From Mitsuokella sp. oral taxon 131 str. W9106 (GTDB lineage Bacteria > Bacillota > Negativicutes > Selenomonadales > Selenomonadaceae), in NCBI RefSeq assembly GCF_000469545.1, contig NZ_KI273058.1:305102-369101 (forward strand): DNA of 64,000 nucleotides. The letters run 5' to 3'. The notes beneath the pieces are model-generated. The model ran no database searches. It had not been told where the DNA came from and saw only the letters and a list, made by a program, of their open reading frames with translations. Of the stretch, positions 26,694 to 35,932 are shown in pieces. Both the position numbers and the translations under genes were made by a program. The stretch's first letter is position 1. Every line of letters starts with the position of its first letter.

Positions 26694-27643
26694 CGGAGAC
26701 GGCGAGGACGGAATTTCATCACGTCAGCGTCCTGCTGGAAGAAACGGTCGCAGGACTCGTGCGGGATCCCGATGGGATTTACGTTGATTGCACGCTCGGC
26801 GGCGGCGGACATTCCCATCGGATTGCCGAGATGCTCACGGAGTGCGGGCGCATTATCGGAATCGATCAGGATGCGGAGGCGATTGCCGCCGCAAAAGAGC
26901 GGCTGAAAGACGCGCGCTGCCGCGTCGATGTGGTGCACAGCAATTTCAGCCATCTTGCGTCGGTGCTGGAGCGGGAGGACGCGCCGCTCGTTGACGGTGT
27001 CGTCTTTGATCTAGGGGTTTCATCGCATCAGATCGATACGGCAGGGCGCGGTTTCTCCTACATGCACGACGCACCGCTCGACATGCGCATGGATACGGGA
27101 AAGAGCTTCTCGGCCTATGCGGTCGTCAACACGTACCGCGAGGAGGAACTGGATCGCATCTTCCACGATTACGGCGAAGAGCGCTGGGGAAGGCGCATCG
27201 CGAAGTTCATCGTGAAAGCGCGCGCGGAGAAACCGATCGAGCGTACGGGCGAGCTCGTTGACATCATCTGCAAAGCCGTGCCGAAAGCGGCCAGGCAGTC
27301 GGGCGGGCATCCGGCGAAGCGCATCTTTCAGGCAATCCGCATCGAGGTCAACAACGAGCTCGGCATCCTCGCCGAGGCGTTTCAGACGGCGGTGCATCAT
27401 TTGAAGCCGGGCGGGCGCATCGCGATCATCACATTCCATTCGCTTGAGGACCGCATTGCAAAACAGACCTTGAAAGAACTCGCGCGCGGCTGCATCTGCC
27501 CGCCGGAGATTCCCGTCTGCACCTGCCACCATGCGCCGGAGATTCGGCTCATCGGCAAGGCGAAAGCGGCAAGCGCGGAGGAATGCGGACGGAATCCGCG
27601 CGCGCGCAGCGCGAAACTGCGGATTGCAGAAAAGCTGCCATAG
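26690..27643 (+). CDS. rsmH: 16S rRNA (cytosine-1402-N4)-methyltransferase
   Basis: A 317-residue SAM-dependent methyltransferase (MraW). It starts with HHVSVLLEETV, has the SAM motif DCTLGGGGHS, and ends with the usual RSAKLRIAEKL. It methylates C1402 in the ribosomal P site. The ATG at 26690 overlaps the mraZ stop, so the two are translationally coupled. A longer frame inside mraZ is rejected. Confidence 0.96.
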   Translation: MTETARTEFHHVSVLLEETVAGLVRDPDGIYVDCTLGGGGHSHRIAEMLTECGRIIGIDQDAEAIAAAKERLKDARCRVDVVHSNFSHLASVLEREDAPLVDGVVFDLGVSSHQIDTAGRGFSYMHDAPLDMRMDTGKSFSAYAVVNTYREEELDRIFHDYGEERWGRRIAKFIVKARAEKPIERTGELVDIICKAVPKAARQSGGHPAKRIFQAIRIEVNNELGILAEAFQTAVHHLKPGGRIAIITFHSLEDRIAKQTLKELARGCICPPEIPVCTCHHAPEIRLIGKAKAASAEECGRNPRARSAKLRIAEKLP

Positions 27644-27676
27644 AAGTTATAATGGATATGGAAGGGGAACGGTTTG

Positions 27677-28087
27677 ATGCTGGCAAGACAGGAAGCATAC
27701 GCAGATCATGACGAAGCACAGGCAGATGGCATCAACCATACGGGAACCCTGACCGCTGAAGAGGAGCGGGAGCTCCTGCGCGAGACGCCGAAGGAGCCGC
27801 TCTTTACGACGGTGCTCAATCGGCCCCTGCGGTCACACTGCCAGACGCTCTTCCTCGTCGTCGCGGCGCTCGCGATGCTCGTCACCGTCTGCAGCGGCAT
27901 CAGCGCGAGCCGCGGCTATGCGCTCATCGAGGTGCAGCGTGAGGCGGATCGCATCGAACAGGAAAACGAACGGCTCGCGATCGAGATCGCGAAGCTCAAG
28001 AACCCGCAGCGGATCAAATCGATTGCGGAAACAGAACTCGGCATGAGCGTGCCGAAAAAGACGTATTTTTCGCATGAAGAAAAATGA
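27677..28087 (+). CDS. ftsL: FtsL-like cell division protein
   Basis: A 136-residue bitopic protein with an acidic cytoplasmic N-terminus of about 55 residues, one membrane helix (around LFLVVAALAMLVTVCSGI), and a short coiled coil (EADRIEQENERLAIEIAKLK) ending ETELGMSVP. This is the FtsL/DivIC design; the position between rsmH and murE supports FtsL. It would join the FtsQ-FtsL-FtsB complex at the septum. No ftsI follows it. ATG 27677 is chosen over TTG 27674. Confidence 0.82.
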   Translation: MLARQEAYADHDEAQADGINHTGTLTAEEERELLRETPKEPLFTTVLNRPLRSHCQTLFLVVAALAMLVTVCSGISASRGYALIEVQREADRIEQENERLAIEIAKLKNPQRIKSIAETELGMSVPKKTYFSHEEK

Positions 28088-28092
28088 CCAGG

Positions 28093-28126
28093 CTCCCCCT
28101 TCCGCCAGGGGGAGTATGTCTTTTTC
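28093..28126 (+). terminator. Terminator-like hairpin between ftsL and murE
   Basis: Perfect 8-bp stem CTCCCCCT (28093-28100... counted as eight from 28093) / AGGGGGAG (28107-28114), 6-base loop, followed at 28121-28125 by TTTTT after six other bases. Termination would be partial at best. Confidence 0.55.
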
Positions 28127-28152
28127 AGAAGCGGGCTTAGGAGGAGATCGCA

Positions 28153-29655
28153 GTGAAGACATTGAAGCAGCTTGCATCGCTCGTTTCGGGGGCGGAGATT
28201 TTGGGAAACGCGGACGAGGCGATTACGGCTCTTGCGCACGATTCGCGCAAAGTACAGGAGGGAACGCTCTTCATCTGCATTCCCGGCGTGCATGTCGACG
28301 GACACTCTTTCATTCCGCAGGCAGTTGCCTCCGGCGCACGCGCGATCCTGACGACGCGAAGCGATGTGGCAGTCCCAGACGGCATTTCGGTGCTGCGCGT
28401 GCCGAAGCTCGATGCGGCGCTCCAGATCCTCGCACCCGCTTTCTACGACTACCCTGCGCGCTCGATGCGCGTCATCGGCATCACGGGAACGAACGGAAAG
28501 ACGACGACGAGCTACATCACGCGCGCGATCCTGCGCAAGGCGGGCTATAAGGTCGGCCTTATCGGCACGATTCAGATTCTCATCGAAGAGGAAAAGCACG
28601 AGATACACAACACGACGCCCGATGTCGTCGAGCTCCAGTCGACGATTGCCGAGATGCGCGACCGCGGCATGGACTACGTCGTCATGGAGGTCTCTTCCCA
28701 TGCGCTTGCCGAGAACCGCGTCGCAGGCATCGAGTTTGATACGGCGGTATTCACGAACCTCACGCAGGATCACCTCGACTATCATAAAACGTTTGAAAAC
28801 TATCGGCTTGCGAAGGCGAGACTATTTGATCTCGTCGCGAGGAAAGGCAGAAAAGACGGCAAGACGGCAATCGCCAATCTCGACGATCCGTCCTCGCGCG
28901 TCATGCTCGCGCACGCCGACTGTCCGCATCTGACGTATGCGGTCGAGGAGGATGGCGATCTCATCGCAAAGAATATACACGTACACGAGGATGGCTCGGA
29001 ATTCACGCTGGTGCACAAAGACCTCGGCACGATGACGCTCTCGATGCACGTCACGGGACTTTTCAATGTCTACAACGTCATGGCGGCGACGTGCGCGGCG
29101 CTCGCGGAACACGTCGCGCCGAAGACGATCCATGCCGCGCTCGAAGCATTCCGCGGCGTGCCCGGACGTTTTGAACTCGTGCGGGCGGGGCAGAAATTTC
29201 CCGTCATTGTCGACTATGCGCATACGCCGGACGGCGTCGAAAACGTCTTGCACACGGCGCGCAAGATCACGAAGAAGCGGATCATTGCCGTATTCGGCTG
29301 CGGCGGCGACCGCGACCGAACGAAGCGGCCCATCATGGGACGCCTCGCGGCAAAGCTTGCCGACGTCGTGCTCGCGACGAGCGACAATCCGCGCACGGAA
29401 GACCCAGAGGCGATCCTTCGCGAGGTAGAGGCGGGCGTTCTTGCGTCGATCGGGAAGAAGCCGTATGAAAAGATCGTCGACCGCAAGCATGCGATTTTCC
29501 GCGCGATCGAGCTCGCTGAGCCGGGCGATGTCGTCGTCATTCTCGGCAAGGGGCATGAGAACTATCAGATCCTAAAGGATCGGACGATCCATTTCGACGA
29601 TAAGGAAGCGGCGCGCGAGGCAATCGCGGCGCGCCTTGGCAAGGAGGGCGCATGA
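28153..29655 (+). CDS. murE: UDP-MurNAc-tripeptide synthetase (meso-DAP adding)
   Basis: A 500-residue Mur ligase with the ATP motif GITGTNGKTTTSY and the DNPR motif (411-414), which marks enzymes that add meso-diaminopimelate. It builds the third residue of the peptidoglycan stem peptide in the cytoplasm. The GTG start at 28153 follows TAGGAGGAG. The normal upstream ftsI gene is missing and a terminator-like hairpin stands before it. Its stop overlaps the murF start. Confidence 0.95.
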   Translation: MKTLKQLASLVSGAEILGNADEAITALAHDSRKVQEGTLFICIPGVHVDGHSFIPQAVASGARAILTTRSDVAVPDGISVLRVPKLDAALQILAPAFYDYPARSMRVIGITGTNGKTTTSYITRAILRKAGYKVGLIGTIQILIEEEKHEIHNTTPDVVELQSTIAEMRDRGMDYVVMEVSSHALAENRVAGIEFDTAVFTNLTQDHLDYHKTFENYRLAKARLFDLVARKGRKDGKTAIANLDDPSSRVMLAHADCPHLTYAVEEDGDLIAKNIHVHEDGSEFTLVHKDLGTMTLSMHVTGLFNVYNVMAATCAALAEHVAPKTIHAALEAFRGVPGRFELVRAGQKFPVIVDYAHTPDGVENVLHTARKITKKRIIAVFGCGGDRDRTKRPIMGRLAAKLADVVLATSDNPRTEDPEAILREVEAGVLASIGKKPYEKIVDRKHAIFRAIELAEPGDVVVILGKGHENYQILKDRTIHFDDKEAAREAIAARLGKEGA

Positions 29656-31028
29656 TGGCGATGTTCTCGTTACAGGATGTGCTGGATGCGACGGGCGCAA
29701 AGATCCTGCAGGCGAATGCCGATTCGTTTGCAGGCGTTGTGACCGACACGCGAAAGGTCACGGAAGGCGCGCTCTTCCTCGGCCTCAAAGGGGATCGCTT
29801 CAATGGCGAGGATTTTGCGCATGAGGCAGCAAAAAAGGGAGCGGCCGGCATCATCGTATCGAGCACGTGCCCTGCTGACAAGCTTGCCGGGATCCGCGCA
29901 ACGCTGCTGTGCGTGCCCGACACGCTCGTGGCGTATCAAGGGCTCGCGCACGCGTGGCGCATGCGCTTCACGCTGCCCGTCGTCGCGATCACTGGCTCGA
30001 ACGGCAAGACGACGACGAAAGATCTTGCAGCAGCGACGCTTTCGCCGCTCGGCCCCATACTCAAGACGCAGGCGAATTTCAACAACGAGGTCGGTCTTCC
30101 GTTGACGCTTTTGGGCATACGCGAGAAGCACAAGGCGGCTGTCGTCGAGATCGGCATGCGCGGGCTGCATCAGATCGAGGCGATGGCGCCGATTGCCGCA
30201 CCGTCGGTCGGGATCGTGACGAACGTTGGTGAGACGCACATGGAACTCCTCGGCTCGATCGAAAACATCGCGCGCGCGAAAGCGGAGCTCGTCGAAGCGA
30301 TTCCTTCGGGGGGCACCGTCATACTCAATGCAGACAACGAATACGTTGCTGCCATGCGCGATAAGGCGCGCGAAGGCGTGCGCGTGCTGACGTTCGGCAT
30401 CACGCACGATGCCGATATACGCGCACGCGACATCGTGACGCGCGCGATGAGCGCGACGCGCTTTACCGTGGACTACGCAGGCGGCGCCCATGCCTTTTTG
30501 ATGCCGATGCTCGGCCATCACAACGTCTACAATGCGCTTGCCGCGATTGCGGCAAGCCACGCGCTCGGCGTCGATCCAGAGGCGGCGTCGGACGGGCTGC
30601 GTCATTTTGAAGCGACGAAGATGCGCTTTGAGACGGAAGATCTCGGCGACTGGCACATCGTGAACGATGCGTACAATGCAAGCCCCATGTCGATGCAGGC
30701 GGCGATACAGACGCTTGCAGGCATCGTGCCTGGCCGCAAGATCGCCGTCATGGGCGATATGCTCGAACTCGGGAGTATCTCTGAGAGCGCCCACCGCAAG
30801 GTCGGGCAGGAGCTGGCGCTCTACGGCTTCGATGCCGTCGTGACGCGCGGCGCAATGGGGGCGTTCATCGCGGATGGTGCAGAAGCGGGGGGCATCCGGC
30901 AGGTCTACCGCTGCGCGTCGCACGAAGAGGCGGCGGATCGCCTGCACGCAATCCTGCAGCCGGGCGACACGATCCTGTTCAAGGGCTCGCGCGGCATGGC
31001 CATGGAGAAAATCATTCACTTGCTATAA
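29655..31028 (+). CDS. murF: UDP-MurNAc-tripeptide:D-Ala-D-Ala ligase
   Basis: A 457-residue Mur ligase that adds D-Ala-D-Ala to complete the pentapeptide precursor. ATP motif AITGSNGKTTTKD and the family segments FNNEVGLPLTLL and NDAYNASPMSMQAA are present. Three ATGs lie close together (29652, 29655, 29661); 29655 is seven bases from AAGGAGG. It overlaps murE and is followed by mraY after 26 bases. Confidence 0.95.
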   Translation: MAMFSLQDVLDATGAKILQANADSFAGVVTDTRKVTEGALFLGLKGDRFNGEDFAHEAAKKGAAGIIVSSTCPADKLAGIRATLLCVPDTLVAYQGLAHAWRMRFTLPVVAITGSNGKTTTKDLAAATLSPLGPILKTQANFNNEVGLPLTLLGIREKHKAAVVEIGMRGLHQIEAMAPIAAPSVGIVTNVGETHMELLGSIENIARAKAELVEAIPSGGTVILNADNEYVAAMRDKAREGVRVLTFGITHDADIRARDIVTRAMSATRFTVDYAGGAHAFLMPMLGHHNVYNALAAIAASHALGVDPEAASDGLRHFEATKMRFETEDLGDWHIVNDAYNASPMSMQAAIQTLAGIVPGRKIAVMGDMLELGSISESAHRKVGQELALYGFDAVVTRGAMGAFIADGAEAGGIRQVYRCASHEEAADRLHAILQPGDTILFKGSRGMAMEKIIHLL

Positions 31029-31054
31029 TCTTGCTATAATTTGGAGACAATACA

Positions 31055-32005
31055 TTGAATCAGTTGATTACGGCGGCAGCGGTTGCGGCAGGACTCGTCC
31101 TCATCGCAGGCCCGTTTTTGATCCCCGCGCTCCACAAGCTGAAATTCGGCCAGAGCATTCGCGAGGAGGGACCGAAGAGCCATCAGGCAAAGAGCGGCAC
31201 GCCGACGATGGGCGGGCTCATGATCATTCCCGCGATCACCGTGGCAACGCTCGTGGCAGCACCGCATTCGGCAGAGGTGCTGCTCGCGCTGTTCATCATG
31301 CTCGGACACTTTGCGCTCGGCTTTCTTGACGACTACATCAAGGTAGTCAAAAAGCGCAATCTTGGGCTGAAGGCGCGGCAGAAGCTCCTCGGACAGACCG
31401 CCATCGCCATCGTCACGATGGCGATCGGCACGAAGTGCCTCGGCATCGATACGACGGTATGGGTGCCGGTCCTCGATACGGCGATCAATATTGGCTGGGG
31501 CTATTTCGCACTCGTGCTCTTCGTGCTCGTCGGCACGTCGAACGCGGTCAACCTGACGGATGGGCTCGATGGCCTCGCGTCGGGCGCGGTTGCGATCGCG
31601 ATGAGCTCCTACGCCGTCATCTGCGTGCGAACGGGGCATGATGGCCTCGCACTCTTCTGTGCTGCTACGGTCTCTGCCTGCATCGCATTTTTGCGCTTCA
31701 ACCTGCACCCTGCCAAGGTATTCATGGGCGACACAGGCTCGCTCGCACTCGGCGGCGCCGTCGCGGCGGCGGGCATCCTGACGCATACGGAAGTGCTGCT
31801 CGCCATCGTTGGATTCGTATTCGTCTGCGAGGCGCTATCGGTCATCATTCAGGTCATTTCGTTCAAGACGACGGGAAAGCGCGTCTTTCGCATGAGTCCG
31901 ATTCATCATCATTTCGAGCTCGGCGGATGGAAGGAGACAAAGGTCGTTCTCGTCTTTTGGTGCGCAGGGCTCATCGCGAGCGTCATCGCGCTTTCGATGC
32001 TCTGA
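31055..32005 (+). CDS. mraY: Phospho-N-acetylmuramoyl-pentapeptide transferase
   Basis: A 316-residue membrane protein that transfers phospho-MurNAc-pentapeptide to undecaprenyl phosphate, forming lipid I. It shows the MraY motifs GTPTMGGL, LGFLDDYIKV, NAVNLTDGLDGLA and the late HHHFELGGW. The start is TTG at 31055 with TTGGAGA upstream. Just before it TTGCTATAAT occurs twice, which could supply an extra promoter. Confidence 0.95.
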   Translation: MNQLITAAAVAAGLVLIAGPFLIPALHKLKFGQSIREEGPKSHQAKSGTPTMGGLMIIPAITVATLVAAPHSAEVLLALFIMLGHFALGFLDDYIKVVKKRNLGLKARQKLLGQTAIAIVTMAIGTKCLGIDTTVWVPVLDTAINIGWGYFALVLFVLVGTSNAVNLTDGLDGLASGAVAIAMSSYAVICVRTGHDGLALFCAATVSACIAFLRFNLHPAKVFMGDTGSLALGGAVAAAGILTHTEVLLAIVGFVFVCEALSVIIQVISFKTTGKRVFRMSPIHHHFELGGWKETKVVLVFWCAGLIASVIALSML

Positions 32006-32023
32006 TCTTGCGGAGGAATGGGT

Positions 32024-33397
32024 ATGGATTTGCACGATAAAAAGGTACTCGTCGTAGGCGCCGGAATCAGCGGATTTGCAGCGGCAAGGATCGCAAGGCA
32101 CCTCGGCGCCGCAGTCACGCTCAGCGACGCGAAGCGGGAAGGGGAGATCAAGGAAGACGTTGCGCCGCTTCGAGAGGCAGGCGTTGCGCTCGTGTTCGGA
32201 CCGCAGGGCGAACGCCTTTTGGACGGCGTCGCACTCGTCATCGTCTCGCCGGCCGTCCCCGTCCGCATCCCGCTCATCCAGGCAGCGTACCAGAAGGGGA
32301 TCCGCGTCATTTCCGAAGTCGAGCTCGCATACGATCTCGCACAGTCGCCATTCGTCGCGATAACGGGAACGAACGGAAAGACGACGACGACGACGCTCAC
32401 GCATCTCCTCCTAAAGACGCGTTACAAAAACGCGGGACTCGGCGGCAACATCGGCATTCCGCTCTCGGAAGCCGCGCTTGCGGTCGGTGCGGGCGGTGTG
32501 ATCGCAGCGGAGATTTCAAGCTACCAAATGGAGGCGACGGAGCACTTCCATCCGCACGTCGCGGCGGAGCTGAACGTGACGCCTGACCACATCGTGCGCC
32601 ACGGCTCAATGGAAGTCTATCAAAAGATGAAGGAGCGCCTCTTTGCCGAGCAGACGGCGGACGACTTCCTCGTGCTCAACTACGACGATGAAAGGACGCG
32701 CGGCATGAAGGATCGCGCGAAGTCGCGCGTCTGCTATTTCAGCCGGAAAGAAGCGCTCGAAGCGGGTGCGTTCCTGCGCAATGACGTGCTCACGATCCGC
32801 TGGGATGGAGCCGAGTGCGCGCTATGCCACGTAAAGGAACTCGGCATCAAGGGCGCGCACAACGTCGAAAATGCGCTCGCGGCGGTTTCGTGCGCGTTCC
32901 TTGCAGGTGCGGATCCCGCGAGGATGGTCCCCGTGCTGAAATCGTTCCGCGGCGTTGAGCATCGCATCGAATACGTCACGGAGATTGCGGGCGTCGCCTA
33001 CTATAACGATTCGAAGGCGACGAATACGGACTCGGCGATCAAGGCACTCGAGACCTTTGACGAAGGCATCGTGCTCATCGCGGGCGGCGATGACAAGATG
33101 ACCGATCTCACGGATTTTATGGCACTCGTGCGCGCGCGCGTCCGCGAGCTCATTCTGATCGGTGCGGCGGCGAAGCGCTTTTGCGAGGCGGCGATTGCGG
33201 CGGGCATCGAAGAGGCGCATATCCACGAGGCGGGCTACTCGATGGAAAAGGCGGTTGCGCTCGCACATGAGCTCGCGAAGCCGTCGGAAGTCGTGCTGCT
33301 TTCCCCCGCGTGCGCAAGCTTTGACATGTACGATGGCATGGCGCAGCGCGGCAGGCACTTCAAGAAGCTCGTCCACCGGTACGAAAATAAGGAATAA
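32024..33397 (+). CDS. murD: UDP-MurNAc-L-alanine:D-glutamate ligase
   Basis: A 457-residue Mur ligase. The N-terminal VLVVGAGISGFAAA binds the UDP substrate, the ATP motif is AITGTNGKTTTTT, and YYNDSKATN lies in the C-terminal region. It adds D-Glu to UDP-MurNAc-Ala. ATG 32024 is chosen because GGAGGA ends six bases before it; ATG 32018 would sit on the ribosome binding site. In most clusters ftsW follows murD, but here murG follows directly. Confidence 0.95.
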   Translation: MDLHDKKVLVVGAGISGFAAARIARHLGAAVTLSDAKREGEIKEDVAPLREAGVALVFGPQGERLLDGVALVIVSPAVPVRIPLIQAAYQKGIRVISEVELAYDLAQSPFVAITGTNGKTTTTTLTHLLLKTRYKNAGLGGNIGIPLSEAALAVGAGGVIAAEISSYQMEATEHFHPHVAAELNVTPDHIVRHGSMEVYQKMKERLFAEQTADDFLVLNYDDERTRGMKDRAKSRVCYFSRKEALEAGAFLRNDVLTIRWDGAECALCHVKELGIKGAHNVENALAAVSCAFLAGADPARMVPVLKSFRGVEHRIEYVTEIAGVAYYNDSKATNTDSAIKALETFDEGIVLIAGGDDKMTDLTDFMALVRARVRELILIGAAAKRFCEAAIAAGIEEAHIHEAGYSMEKAVALAHELAKPSEVVLLSPACASFDMYDGMAQRGRHFKKLVHRYENKE

Positions 33398-33410
33398 GGG
33401 AGAATCCAGA

Positions 33411-34529
33411 TTGAATATCATCGTTTCAGGCGGCGGCACAGGCGGCCACATTTATCCCGCTATTACCATCATCCGTGCGATTGAGTGCAAGGTGAAGGGC
33501 GCGAAGTTCCTTTACGTCGGCACGCGCCGCGGGCTCGAAGCGGACATTATCCCGAAGGAGGGACTGCCGTTTGCGACGGTTGACATTCGCGGGTTTGAAC
33601 GGCATCTGACACCGATGAACCTCCTGCGCGCGGGAAAGGCGATGGCAGGCACGGTTCGCGCGATGAAGATCGTCAAGGATTTTCGGCCTGACATCGTGAT
33701 CGGCACCGGCGGCTACGTATGCGGTCCGATCCTGCTCGCGGCGAGCCTCATGCACATCCCGACGCTCATTCAGGAGCAGAACGTCGTGCCGGGCATCACG
33801 AACCGTATCTTGTCGAAGGTCGTCACGAAGATCGCCGTCGGTGCGGCAGAGGCGATGCGCCGGTTCCCAAAGGAAAAGACTGTATTTACGGGCAATCCGA
33901 TCCGCAGCGAGGTCATGACCGCACGGCGCGGGCTCGGCGCCAGGGAATTCGGGCTGGATCCCGAGAAGCTGACCGTGCTCGTCTCGGGCGGAAGCCGCGG
34001 CGCACGTGCGATCAACCGTGCGATGATCGGCGTGCTTGCCAATGCGGTGCCCTATCAAATGGTGCAGTTCCTTCACGTGACGGGAAAGGGCGAGTACGAA
34101 GACGTCCTTGCGCGCCTTGCGGCGGCGGGCGTCCATCTCGCAGATGTGCCGCATATCAAGGTCGAGCCGTATCTCTACAATATGCCGCAGGCGATGGCGA
34201 TGGCGGATCTCGCGGTCTTCCGCGCAGGGGCGACGGGACTTGCCGAACTCACGGCGCGCGGCATCCCCGCGATTCTCGTGCCGTATCCGTTCGCGGCGGA
34301 AAACCATCAGGAGTACAATGCACGCGCGCTTGAGCGCGCCGGTGCAGCGCGCGTCATACTCGACCGCGATCTTTCGGCGGAGACGCTCTCCGCGCTGCTC
34401 GCGGAGCTCCTTTCGGAACACCATAAGCTCGAGGACATGGCTGAGGCGAGCCGCTCGCTCGGCAGGCCGCGGGCGGCAGAGGAAATCGCCGATCTCGCAA
34501 TCGATCTCGCAAACCGCAGGGAGGCTTGA
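33411..34529 (+). CDS. murG: UDP-GlcNAc:lipid I N-acetylglucosaminyltransferase
   Basis: A 372-residue GT28 glycosyltransferase that forms lipid II on the inner face of the membrane. It has the two MurG glycine loops, SGGGTGGHIYPA at the N-terminus and SGGSRGARAIN in the C-domain, plus the PYPFAAENHQ motif. The start is TTG at 33411 with AAGGGAGAA upstream; the long frame inside murD is rejected. murC overlaps its end. Confidence 0.95.
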   Translation: MNIIVSGGGTGGHIYPAITIIRAIECKVKGAKFLYVGTRRGLEADIIPKEGLPFATVDIRGFERHLTPMNLLRAGKAMAGTVRAMKIVKDFRPDIVIGTGGYVCGPILLAASLMHIPTLIQEQNVVPGITNRILSKVVTKIAVGAAEAMRRFPKEKTVFTGNPIRSEVMTARRGLGAREFGLDPEKLTVLVSGGSRGARAINRAMIGVLANAVPYQMVQFLHVTGKGEYEDVLARLAAAGVHLADVPHIKVEPYLYNMPQAMAMADLAVFRAGATGLAELTARGIPAILVPYPFAAENHQEYNARALERAGAARVILDRDLSAETLSALLAELLSEHHKLEDMAEASRSLGRPRAAEEIADLAIDLANRREA

Positions 34530-35932
34530 TGTTGAAACACCTAAAAGAGTTAAACCATATCAAGAAGCTGCATTTCGTCGGAATCGGCGGTGCCGGCATG
34601 AGCCCGCTCGCCAAGATCATGCTGGAACTCGGCTATGAAGTCACGGGCTCAGACCGCGAAAACTCGTCGATCATCGAGAATCTCGTGCGCCTCGGCGCCA
34701 AAGTCTCGCTCGGCGGGCAGAAGGCAGGAAACGTGCGCGGCGCGGATGCGATCGTCGTCTCGACGGCGATCCCCTACGACAACCCTGAGGTGCTCGCGGC
34801 GCGCGACCTCGGCATCCCGAAACTGCACCGTTCCGACATCAATGCCGCACTCGTCAATGCATATAAGGGCATCGCCGTTGCAGGCGCGCACGGCAAGACG
34901 ACGACGACCTCCATGCTCGGCGTCGTGCTCTCGGAGGCGGGCGTATCGCCGACCGTCGTCGTCGGCGGCGAGGTGCCGGATCTCGGCACGAATGCACGGC
35001 TCGGAACAGGCGAGTACCTCGTGTCGGAGGCAGATGAGAGCGACGGATCCTTTTTAAAGCTTCGCCCGCATATCGCCGTTGTCACGAATGTGGAAGACGA
35101 TCATATGGACCACTACGGCACGATGGAAAATATCATCAAGGCGTTTATGAAGTTCATCGAAAACGTCGATAAGGGGACGGGGTGGGCGGTTCTCTGTTCC
35201 GACAACGCGAACCTGCGCCATATCGCAGAGCGGATTGATCGCAAGTACATCACCTACGCGATCGATCACGAGGCAGACTACCGTGCGACGCATGTCGTGA
35301 CGAACGGCACGGGCATCTCGTTTGACGTCGTGCATCAAAAGGAGCGGCTCGGCCACGTCACGCTCAACATCCCCGGACGCCATAACGTGCTCGATGCGCT
35401 CGCGTGCATCGTCACGGGACTTTCGATCGGCGTCCCGTTTGAAAAGCTCGCGGCAGGGCTTTCCGTATTCCACGGCGCGAAGCGCCGCTTTGAGACGAAG
35501 GGGCGTGTACGCGGCGTCTGGGTCGTCGATGACTACGCACATCACCCGACGGAAATCGCAGCGACGCTCAAGGCGGCAAAGGAGACGAAGCCCCAGCGTC
35601 TCATCTGCGCATTCCAGCCGCACCGCTACTCGCGCACGCAGCTTCTCGCCGACGAATTCGGCAAGGCGTTCGCCTCGGCGGATCTCCTCGTCCTCACGGA
35701 TGTTTACGCGGCAGGCGAGGCGCCGATTCCGGGCGTGAGCGGGCATACGATCGAAGCGGAAGTGCGCCGGCAGAGCGGGCAGGAGATCCACTACGTCGAG
35801 CATTGCGAAGACGTGGCAGCAGAGCTCGCCTCTCTCGTGCAGGACGGCGACCTCGTCATCACGATGGGAGCGGGCGATATCTACAAGGCGGGCGAGGCGC
35901 TCGTCCGTATGCTGAAAGGGCTGGGATCATGA
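34529..35932 (+). CDS. murC: UDP-MurNAc:L-alanine ligase
   Basis: A 467-residue Mur ligase that adds the first residue, L-Ala, to UDP-MurNAc. It has the N-terminal HFVGIGGAGMSPLA, the ATP motif AGAHGKTTTTSM and the DDYAHHPTEI segment. The ATG at 34529 overlaps the murG stop (TGATG-type junction). It is followed directly by ddl; murB, which often lies here, is absent. Confidence 0.96.
   Translation: MLKHLKELNHIKKLHFVGIGGAGMSPLAKIMLELGYEVTGSDRENSSIIENLVRLGAKVSLGGQKAGNVRGADAIVVSTAIPYDNPEVLAARDLGIPKLHRSDINAALVNAYKGIAVAGAHGKTTTTSMLGVVLSEAGVSPTVVVGGEVPDLGTNARLGTGEYLVSEADESDGSFLKLRPHIAVVTNVEDDHMDHYGTMENIIKAFMKFIENVDKGTGWAVLCSDNANLRHIAERIDRKYITYAIDHEADYRATHVVTNGTGISFDVVHQKERLGHVTLNIPGRHNVLDALACIVTGLSIGVPFEKLAAGLSVFHGAKRRFETKGRVRGVWVVDDYAHHPTEIAATLKAAKETKPQRLICAFQPHRYSRTQLLADEFGKAFASADLLVLTDVYAAGEAPIPGVSGHTIEAEVRRQSGQEIHYVEHCEDVAAELASLVQDGDLVITMGAGDIYKAGEALVRMLKGLGS

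Noticed and set aside
29670-31019. Minus-strand 449-codon frame opposite murF
   Set aside because: Antisense shadow of murF; no ribosome binding site or family match.
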